Assembly (NCBI GenBank): GCA_009760855.2
Contig: WPIO01000005.1
Location: forward strand, 614,501-678,500
From: Cristatella mucedo
Taxonomy: Eukaryota; Bryozoa; Phylactolaemata; Cristatellidae
Reading direction: 5' to 3'
Length of the DNA stretch: 64,000 nt
In this document: positions 56,166-64,000 of the stretch, piece after piece
Position numbering within the stretch: the stretch's first letter is position 1
Layout of the letters: each line of letters begins with the position of its first letter
Program-made: the position numbers and the translations under genes
The notes under the pieces: generated by a model
What the model saw: only the letters and a program-made list of their open reading frames with translations
Told to the model about the DNA's origin: nothing
Database searches by the model: none

Positions 56166-56499
56166 CAGTCTAGAGTAGAAGTAAAGTCGAGAAGAAGTAA
56201 GAAGTAGAGTAGAAGAAATAGAGTAGAAACGGAAGTAGAGTAGAAGCATCTGTCGCCAAAGATCCGAGTGAAGGAATGGAACAGCTATTATTTGCTCATG
56301 AAAACCTGAGGGCAGAGGAGGCTGAGACTGATGGAGCAATTTAGCTTGGTACGAAGGATCAAAGCCTTTAGAGGGCCTTGTGAGGCAGCTAGGGAGCTTT
56401 ACTCTGTATCCGTTGATCAACAGGGAGCCAACGCAGCTCCTTCAGCAACAGAGAGGAATGGCGGAACTCGGGGATTTCTTTAATAGCCTAGCAGCCACA

Positions 56500-57520
56500 T
56501 TCATTACCAGCTGCAATAGCAAAAGAGCTTGTTTTGTACCCAAGCTGAAAAGAAATCGCAATAATCCAGCCTGAAAAATACCGGAGAGCTAGTTATAAAT
56601 TTTGCAAGCCACTTTGGTAGACATTCACTAATCTTAGACAGGGATCGGGTATGCAAGTTAGCAGTGGAGGCAGTCTTTTTAACAAAGCTTTCAAAATTTA
56701 GCCAGTCGTCAAAGACAACACCTAATTTCCGAGCACAAGGTGAACGTCGCACAACATTACCAGTTAGATGAGCAAAGTCCCCTAGTCCAGCCAAACATTG
56801 GGGTGGCCTATGAGTAGCAGTTCAGTTTTATCACAGTTTAGTTTGAGGAAATTTGCGGACACACAGTACTGAATGTCTGCAAGGCAAGCAGTCAGTTTAT
56901 CAGTCGCTGTAGCTGATTCCGATGGTTTGAACGACAAATAAGCTAAGTATCATCAGCACAGAAGTGATAGCCAGTCCCATAAACCGAACCCCCACTTTCC
57001 TCAGAGATTTAGTATAAATGGAGTGCAGCAAAGAACTGAGAACGGACCCAAAGGTGACTGGTCTGGTGGGTGAGACTTGACCATAACACGATACGGAGCT
57101 CGTTTGGCCCAGTGGTTAAGATGCTCGCACCGACCAAGGTCTGGCCGAGGTCGTGCGCTCGAGCCCCTAGGCCGATGCGAAGTGCCTGAATATATATTAA
57201 GTTCTGATAGGGCGCTATACAACTGAATTATATTTTTTTTAACTCTATTGGACATGTGCAATTTTCACTATGCCAGTGCATCGTCTGCCAGACCAATCGT
57301 TGTTCTCAATAGTTCATCTAGGATAATGTGATCATTAGTGTCGAAAGCAGCTTATAGATCCAGCAGGACCAGGGCATTGACATACCCGACATCGATGCGG
57401 CATTTGTCTTTGGTTAAACGGAAGAGAGAGGATTTAGTAGAGCGATTTCGCTTGAATATTGACTGAAGTTTTTCCAACAATGTTTAAATGGGTGCTAAAA
57501 GCTGCTTAGCGATAATCTTT
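56500..57520 (-). repeat. LINE family 2 copy with RT motifs
   Basis: On the minus strand: DLAAFDTNDHIILDELL-type RT motif (near 57380-57330), a FYADDT-like HFCADDT (near 56970), then KLGVVFDDWLNFESFVKKTA and FITSSPVFFRLDYCDF. It is a different LINE from family 1. A SINE-B copy is inserted at 57093-57245, so the LINE is older. Confidence 0.8.
57093..57245 (+). repeat. SINE-B copy inserted in a LINE
   Basis: The head (GAGCTCGTTTGGCCCAGTGG), B-box region GCTCGAGCCCC, tail TTAAGTTCTGATAGGGCGCT and an AT-rich end. It splits the LINE family 2 copy around it. Confidence 0.85.
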
Positions 57521-57529
57521 GCGAGAATT

Positions 57530-58235
57530 ACTGAAGCCCGAAGTAACATAACTCCTTTTCAGATTGCGGTTTTTACAACAATTTAGGCGCGAATATTCAG
57601 AAGAATATGTTTTAAATTCTGTTAAAGTTGTGGGTGAAGTTGAATTGTTTAAGTTTTTAGCTTAATTAAATCTAGTAATGGAGCTTGTCACCTGAACACT
57701 ATATAGAAAATCTCTGTTTTCACAGGCAGAAGACGTTTTTCAGTCATAAATTAGGTTTTAAGGCTTCTTTGGATCCGGGGTTGTTCCAAAGTTATGCAAA
57801 TCAGCCATCGTTGTACCAATATTTAAGAAGCCTAGATTTGATTCAAGAGGTCTAAGGTAACTATTACCAAGTTTAAATTCTATCTTTTTGTCTAAGATTA
57901 TCGTAATGTTTGTGGTTAAGAGGCCTACAGAAAACATTGACAAGAAGGAATGCTCATGACAATTTCAGTCGATATTCAAGCGACACTTCTGGACTGAATC
58001 TACTCTCCTCCACGTGACAAATAGCATCAAGTAGTAGAGATGACTGTGTCGCTGTTGTTGTCCTGCTTGATCTTTTGGCAGTGCGTGACAATGTGCAAAT
58101 CACAGTATTTTACATGAACGATTAAGAACAGTGATCGATCTGATCTACGAGGCACTGGCGTGGTTCATATCGCACTAATCCGATTGTGTTAAAGCCGTGT
58201 CGTGTGTAGGGCATGCATCATCCAGACAAACAGTC
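57530..58235. other. Unrecognised, probably degenerate repeat DNA
   Basis: No gene is recognised between two LINE family 2 copies. Parts may be decayed LINE sequence too diverged to call by eye. Confidence 0.35.
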
Positions 58236-58239
58236 ACCT

Positions 58240-59180
58240 GTTGCAGTACACAAGAGTCCGTTTTGGTCCTTTGCTGTTCTCGTTTATACTAGGCTTCCTG
58301 TAAAAGCTATTCATGCCGATGGGACCTACTTACTTTCAAGCTGACAATATCCAACTGTACTTGTCATTTAAACTACCGGCATCAGCAGCTGTGACTGATA
58401 AAAATTGAATGCTTGCCTTGCGAGGATTCGATCAAGGATCTCGGCCAATTTTTTTTATCTAAACGATGATAAAACCAAACTGAAATGTTTAGGCCAGCCG
58501 AAGAGTACGGCTGTACTAGAACACTTAGCTTCTAATTAGTGATGCACAGTGTGGCGGCCATCGTGTGCTTGGAATAATTATTTCCTCTGTTGATCACTAT
58601 AAAGACCGCTTCATAGCTGGCCATCACGTTTGATCCATACTTAAGATGTGAAACTCTCTATCTCGGTCGGTAGATAAATATCGAAGTGGCTCGCTGATTC
58701 TGTCTTTGGTGGGCTATTGTGTTTCCATTTTGGCTGGTCTACCACAAAGCTTCAGCAGCTGGTGATAAATATGGTAGTAAGATTAGTCAAAAAGTCCAAG
58801 AAGTTCAACCATGTGTCTTCTTTATAGAAGGAACTGCGAATACATCAGGTTGATCAACGGATACTGATCAAAACTACTACTCAGTCTCTAGGTACGAAAG
58901 AACCCAGCCTGCTATGGCTGGGTTCCTTCGTACCTAGCTAAACTGCTGAATCAATTTCAACCTCCTTGTGCCCCCTGGTCCTCTATGGATGCTAAATTAG
59001 CTGTTTCATTTCTACGCTTAAAGACAGCTGGAAAGTGAAGCTTTTGTTCTGCAATTGTTGCTTACGACTACAGATCTTCTTGCTTCAAGCAGATCAGTCT
59101 GAACAATTAAGCGCCCTTTATATTTCAATCGTCTCCCTTCAAGAGCGAGAGTGACTTATCGTGGCTGACTAATGCGTTTG
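58240..59180 (+). repeat. LINE family 2 copy
   Basis: The plus strand shows QESVLV..LFS (degraded PQGSVLGPLLFS), QADNIQLYLSF (degraded YADD motif), then a YCVSILAGLPQ segment and VAYD-type C-terminal remains. A 50-bp hairpin at 58888-58937 replaces part of the expected coding sequence. Confidence 0.7.
58888..58937. repeat. 50-bp near-perfect hairpin
   Basis: Arms of 22 bp (CTAGGTACGAAAGAACCCAG, then CC) pair with one mismatch across a 6-base loop TGCTAT. It has no T-run, so a simple terminator role is not indicated. Confidence 0.9.
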
Positions 59181-59772
59181 ACCTGATCTAATAGTTTGAA
59201 ATGGAACGAACTTTCCTGGAATCTATTATTACGCTGGAGGTCACAAGAGAAAGAAAATTTTTATTCGCAGCTTGGAATGACTTTAAATACCACATTGAAA
59301 TGCAAATACTTGCATTTTTATTGTCATTTCTTCCCAATAAGGGCATTGTATTTTGACCAGAAACTGGCATGCATAAGTCGCTCACACAGCACTGCTGCTT
59401 CCTGGCTATCCTTGCAGCAGAACTGCTTCATATTTTGATGCAGCACGACGAATTTAACTACCAAGTTTTCCACCGGCAAAGATGCTGTAGCAAAGATTTA
59501 AACTTCAAGCAAAGTAACCTTATTGTGATCATACATAGTACATGTTAAAAAAATACACGCCTCTGGTACAGATGCCGAATCAGAAATTCTCTGGACTCGC
59601 GAAACAAATCCTTGTCCGTTCACTGGTTTTTGAAAAGAAATGGTCCGGATCTGCATGCTGGCAATGTAGACGCTCTGGCAAGTCTTTTAACGTGACCGTA
59701 GAAAAAAACTACAACAGGTACACAAGGGAGCTATGAACAGCAGAGCTCAGATCAAAAGCAGATGTGCACTTC

Positions 59773-59988
59773 TTATTGACCTGGCTCCGAAACCTGAGCC
59801 ATTCCTTCAGCGGGCTTGGCAATGGCTGCGGACAACGTGGCAAACCCGACGCGATTGTTTCCAAAATCAAATTGCGTGTAGTAAGCCCCGATGAAAATGC
59901 CTCCAAGAATCCAAATCGGTCCTTGAGGAGGGCTGATGTCAAGACCAGTAAAGCCGCTAATGCAGGCTTGTTGCCCGGACAAGAACGC
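59773..59988 (-). CDS. Aspartic protease 2, last exon
   Basis: It follows GGTTTTTTCAG, phase 0, and encodes [20 protein letters not shown], then [16 protein letters not shown] and GNNRVGFA, ending at a TGA-free stop at 59773-59775. It is the standard A1 C-terminus with a short tail. Confidence 0.94.
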   Translation of the reverse strand, partial: AFLSGQQACISGFTGLDISPPQGPIWILGGIFIGAYYTQFDFGNNRVGFATLSAAIAKPAEGMAQVSEPGQ

Positions 59989-62900
59989 CTGAAAAAACCA
60001 CCATTCGCTCGTGGTAAGATGGCATCGCTGGCGAACTACGCACTCGGCCGACGAAGCATCGGACGGCAAGCATCGGCACTCACTCGGTATATATATTGCT
60101 GCGGAGTCAAAGTAAAATTTCGTCCGCCAAGAACAATAGAGACAGTAGGCATTAAGTTTACTTTGCTGCAGTCTACAACGTACTAAAATGCGCACAGACG
60201 TCGGTAGACAGACAGATTTATCGGGTTGACAATGCTCATCTACATGCTCGACATGTTTCCTACTTCTTGTTGGGCTAACGTTTTATTTACCATGACCAGT
60301 CAGTCGTAGCATGCGTAATTCCCTTTTAAGACGGGCTGTGACCGGTCGGCCACCCATAGATACATAGATACTTACCCTGTTGGGCCCAAGAGCCAGTTTA
60401 AGTAGGCAGCCAGTGGGAATTTCGGGAATTCACTGCAGGACCACAGTATCACAAGAATTGTATAGCACTGTGCCACCTGAATAAATACTCTATATTATAT
60501 TCTGTTTGGCCCAAGGGTAAGTTGCCCGACTTTAGTGACCGAGGTTCAAGGCCCGAGCACGGCTGAGGCATACGTGAAGCGCCTAAATAGAGATTAAGTA
60601 TTCTTCAAGGTGCTATGCTAATGAAGTATACAAATATATTTCTGTACATTACCAATAAAACACGACCATGGGGATTATTTGCTTTAGTAAATGGCTTTTG
60701 TGCATTAGAAGGCAGCAGTTGTGCTATAGTATGGGTTCAAAGCGCTCTGCATTTTGTATGCTAACGTGAGGTGCTTATTGCATTTAGCGGGGTAATCACT
60801 TACAGCTGCTGTTACGACCTGCAGTGACCTTTCATCCTTTAAGTCTATCTAAGGATGCATATTTTTTGGTCAGCTTTCCGTTTGTCCTAGTGTACTTGCC
60901 ATTTATCCGTTATCCTGGTGAGCCGTGATGGCACACTAGGTAAGGCGGTTGCTTTCACGACCTCGGTCCCGAGGTCGTGGGTTCGATTCCTGCGGTGGGC
61001 GATTCTTTATCGCCACTGTAAGAGGTGGTGATAGCCATAAAGGCTCTTCTGTCGCTATACAAAAAAGAGGCTGTTTAATCAGCTAGGGTTTATTTATTTA
61101 TTTATCCTTTGAATGGCTACATGAGCATCATTCAATGCCTGTTACTAGCAATAGGTCGTACTGGCCGGTGATCTTGAGTGTCCTGATGTTCACTTTAGCA
61201 TGATGGCCTACGCATGCAACTTGCAAGCTTTGGCTTGCCTTTCAACGCCCACGTCGCAAATCATTGGGTACCGGTTCTTTTGCTGCAAGTTTTTAAGTAC
61301 CTGGATGGAGATTAAGTTATCGCAGGGAACTATGCGAATGATCTATTGTTGTTAGCCTTAATCGCACGACCAGTCTGCTACTTTGGCCCACTACGACTTA
61401 CCAGAGATCTGGAAAGTGGCCGGGCGCCGATCAAGCTGTTGAGAAGGCTGACTTGGTCCACCGGTCCCGTAATTAGCGTTGTGCCTGTGTCGACAGCCAT
61501 CTCACAGCCTTGCGAGCAAGCTACGTTGCTGCGAGCTTGGTCAACGAGAAGCCTGTGATAGTAAGAGAGCTTGAAAACATCAGAGATCTGCCTCTGCAGA
61601 TCGTCTCGACAGCCCGGGCAGGGCCAGCCGTGCGAGTTTGCCGCCACCTCAGCAGTTCGCTCGGCCAGACGCTGCCAGCATGAACTCCTCACCCGTCTGC
61701 TCGGACTTGCCAATAACCCCGTTTTGTCACATTAAGGTACGTGAAGTCACCCGTGTAGTAACACCGGTTCGAACCGCCCAAAGTCAGCTCACCGCCAGTC
61801 GATTCTGTAGGATTGCTGCAAAGCAAGTCTCCCTTTGACTCGGGCTGGAAGGAGCGGCCAATCAACGAACGGCGGATTTTCGAGGGAGTCAGCGATCGAT
61901 TGGCTCGGGACTAGCGCTGAGAAAGCAGCCGCTCTCTCTGGCTTGGAGGCAAGGAAAGCTGGCGACCCAATGCAAGCAGCAGCCTGCAGACGGTGGTAGG
62001 GTGCTGATACCTACCGATTAAAAAAGAAAGAAAACACAGGCTTTCTGACGAGATTTTGAGCGATAAGGTTGTTGAAAGGTGGTGTAAAACCCGTGTTGGA
62101 GATCTCAGGATATCCCATGCCCATGATCCCATCGAAGACGTTGGTCGGTGAGACACCCGTGGTCACCTCAGCAAAACCCTGGTTAGCAATGTCGAATCCT
62201 CCGATCTGTTACATGCAAAATTATAGTGCGTGCACGCGTCTGGCCGCAGATATGCCTGCATGCTTACGACAACAGCATACGTTTCTTAAGGCAGGCACGA
62301 CAATGTGCACGAGAGAAGATCAGAAAAGAAGAGCGTGCTTCGCGGACACGCCCCCTCTCTCTGCTTCAGATATTCATCTAATAAGAACGGCTATAACTTT
62401 GCTGCCAACGACCATTTTGTAAACTGCCTCAATCACTTTCAGTTCGTTTTCCAATGAAAAATGCGGCACCATCTCATGTAAAGTCTCAATACTTTAATAA
62501 ATCAAATCTGCTAGTACGTCTCATGACAAACTTAACTATGATAAGGACAGAAAGCGGATTAGCTTCGCGGAGCAGCTTTCACTTTCACACTCACTTTCAC
62601 TTTCAGCTTTTCACCACGCATAAGTAGCCTCAGAGACGAACATCATGCGAGCTCTCACCTATCACCCGTTACCAAGATTGACGTCAGGGAAACATAAGCA
62701 ACCTCCATCTTGGTAACTGAGCCGTCGTGCAAAGTATAGCGATATTGGGTAGTGCCTTAGTAGGGACATGCGACTTATTATGCCGCAGTTCAGATTGACG
62801 ACCAATGTATTTTCATAACCGCAAAGGTCTCTGGGTAAATTCTCAAACCAACGGCTTCAGATTAATTACACATTGCTTTCACAAAGTGTTTTGAGAATAC

Positions 62901-63821
62901 TGCTTGCGCTGCCAGTCAAAATTGAAAATAATTGTTTCCTTACAATTACTATAGATACATAAAGAATTTGTGTATATGACTTCTTACAATGCCTTTTTTA
63001 TGCAACACAAATATTCTTAGTTAAAGAAAAGCCAACAGTTTAATCGCATAGCCTAAATCATCGATCACCAACCCTGGGTATGTCACTGGGTGGAGTCATT
63101 GTTTAAAAGCTTGAGGGCTGTATCAGCAGACTGTATGTACTCGAGAAATATGTAATTTTGATAATACAGAGTGACCGAAAGCCATCTACATAGACACTGG
63201 GTGTCGACGAAACTCCACTCTATTGGTGGAATGATACTTCAACCTCCGAGTTTACCCGTCCGACACCCTAGAGATTAATCAACTGAGACTGCAGTTAGGC
63301 GATACTCAGCAAGAGGCTTACAACATTGCCTTTAAATGTCCACTGATTTGCGCAAGCTGAATCCTGAATGCATGTACGTGTTTTCTTAATTGCAGTTTGG
63401 TGTCGCCCTGCAACCGTTGTATCTTCTCTGGACGGCGATCGGAGGCTGCTTCCGATCCTCGACTGACACAGGTCCATGCCGGTGGGTATAGCTCCCAAGA
63501 GCAGTCCGCTAGACGGCTGCTCGACACTCCTGAATGGTGGGTATCGACAACGAACATTATTTGGTCGCTACCTTCTAGGGAACGAGTGAACAGAGTGCAT
63601 ACGTGCAGCAGCATCTACAACTCGACCGTAGCACGGGCACCGCGCTAGAGAAGAATTCAATGCGATAGCCACTGAGCCGAACTGTGCTCAAGATTGACTT
63701 ACGTTAACTGTGTCCTGGCTAAGAAATCCTCTCACCGGGCCATCCACGTACCGCAGTGCAAAAGGCCTTTCGTCCTCTCTATGCGTGGCAGACTCAGATG
63801 AATGGTAGGCACGGTGAATGA
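59773..63821 (-). CDS. Aspartic protease 2 (pepsin/cathepsin D-like, family A1), 5' end beyond the window
   Basis: This is a second A1 aspartic endopeptidase, and the window holds its last six exons: 63821-63703, 62205-62015, 61815-61693, 61552-61402, 60182-60084 and 59988-59773 (298 residues). Visible are the flap Tyr with RYVDG and [36 protein letters not shown], the second active site AVDTGTT (Asp codon 61491-61489), [28 protein letters not shown] and [20 protein letters not shown]. The signal peptide, propeptide and first catalytic Asp exon would lie past 63,821. Exon lengths and phases mirror protease 1 (191, 123 and 99 nt are identical), so they are clearly paralogues. It ends with a 20-residue tail, [20 protein letters not shown], not the long hydrophobic tail of protease 1. 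Confidence 0.93.
60084..60182 (-). CDS. Aspartic protease 2, penultimate exon
   Basis: It has 33 codons, phase 0 to 0, after CATTTTAG and before GTGAGT. It encodes [20 protein letters not shown], then [13 protein letters not shown]. Same length and position as exon 7 of protease 1. Confidence 0.93.
60505..60640 (+). repeat. SINE-B copy, diverged
   Basis: In protease 2's intron: GTTTGGCCCAAGGGTAAG head, GAAGCGCCTAAATAGAGATT and AGGTGCTATGCTAATGAA tail. The B box is changed. Confidence 0.75.
60916..61090 (+). repeat. SINE-A copy, best preserved
   Basis: Complete head GAGCCGTGATGGCACACTAG, GTAAGGCGG, the inverted CACGACCTCGG / CCGAGGTCGTG, B box GGTTCGATTCC, body GCGATTCTTTATCGCC and tail GAGGCTGTTTAATCAGCTAG. 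An AT-rich end follows. It can serve as the reference copy. Confidence 0.92.
61290..61345 (+). repeat. SINE-B tail fragment
   Basis: Only TTAAGTACCTGGATGGAGAT, TAAGTTATCGCAGGGAACTA with the end, immediately upstream of a protease 2 exon (in the antisense direction). Confidence 0.6.
61402..61552 (-). CDS. Aspartic protease 2, exon with second catalytic Asp
   Basis: It encodes [20 protein letters not shown], then [14 protein letters not shown]. Acceptor CTATCACAG, donor GTAAGT, phase 2 to 0. It is 151 nt against 148 in protease 1. Confidence 0.95.
61693..61815 (-). CDS. Aspartic protease 2, exon GGELTLGG
   Basis: It encodes [20 protein letters not shown], then [20 protein letters not shown]. 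Acceptor TTGCTTTGCAG, donor GTGAGG, phase 2 to 2. 123 nt, like its paralogue. Confidence 0.94.
62015..62205 (-). CDS. Aspartic protease 2, exon [10 protein letters not shown]
   Basis: It encodes [20 protein letters not shown], then [15 protein letters not shown] and [20 protein letters not shown]. Acceptor GCATGTAACAG, donor GTAGGT, phase 0 to 2. 191 nt, like its paralogue. Confidence 0.95.
62206..63702. other. Protease 2 intron, nothing recognised
   Basis: This 1.5-kb intron contains no recognisable gene or family repeat. A short (CACTTT)n-like run is present near 62576-62612. Confidence 0.5.
63703..63821 (-). CDS. Aspartic protease 2, flap exon
   Basis: It encodes [20 protein letters not shown], then [19 protein letters not shown], phase 1 to 0. 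Acceptor AATTTTCAG, donor GTAAGT. As in protease 1, the cystine loop normally found before the flap is missing. Confidence 0.85.
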
Positions 63822-64000
63822 CTGAAAATTAAATGTAGTAGTACCCGCTAAGTGTCGCCTCCTCTCAGCTGTCTTGTTATGTGAGCCAAAGTTTGATACA
63901 TTGCCGATCAGCAAACGAACAGCAAGTAGCGATTCGAACCTAAAGATTTCACCCCAAGGACCGTCTGGGCTTAAGCGTAGTGCTAAAAATAGATCACGCG

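Overview
This window looks like nuclear DNA from an invertebrate animal. The genes are split into many short exons with GT/AG introns. Roughly 1.1 to 1.5 kb of coding sequence is spread over 4 to 36 kb per gene, and the introns are full of non-LTR retrotransposon copies with (ATT)n tails, two tRNA-type SINE families, Tc1/mariner and hAT remnants and simple repeats. I cannot name the species. A flatworm or a similarly repeat-rich invertebrate would fit, but that is a guess.

Three genes are supported. (1) A pepsin/cathepsin D-type (A1) aspartic protease on the + strand, about 5.2 to 11.7 kb. Seven exons are confident and a signal-peptide exon is tentative. (2) NMD3, the adaptor that carries the 60S ribosomal subunit out of the nucleus, on the - strand from 53,101 down to 17,130. 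Fourteen exons are placed, one of them weak, and about 15 residues before exon 11 are still missing. (3) A second A1 aspartic protease on the - strand, 63,821 down to 59,773, with its 5' exons beyond the window edge. The two proteases are paralogues with nearly identical exon lengths and intron phases. They face each other about 48 kb apart with NMD3 between them.

Region by region: 0 to 5.2 kb holds SINE copies, a purine-rich (GA)n tract and a decayed Ty3/Gypsy gag-protease fragment on the - strand. Protease 1 occupies 5.2 to 11.7 kb, and its large third intron carries a 169-bp near-identical copy of the end of its own last exon. From 11.8 to 17.1 kb there are SINEs, a (TA)52 tract, a broken hAT transposase and a foldback element nested in a LINE piece. 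From 17.1 to 53.1 kb lies NMD3, whose introns hold most LINE, SINE and Tc1 copies. From 53.2 to 59.7 kb there is LINE debris, tandem duplications and a 50-bp hairpin. Protease 2 fills 59.8 kb to the end.

The two proteases probably act in lysosomes or outside the cell on protein substrates. NMD3 is a housekeeping ribosome-biogenesis gene, and I see no functional link between it and its neighbours. I found no operon, CRISPR array, intact mobile element or intact RNA gene, and no clearly new multi-gene system. The most unusual signals are the structure and tail of the protease pair, the duplicated terminal-exon module, and a SINE family that shares its 3' tail with the resident LINE.
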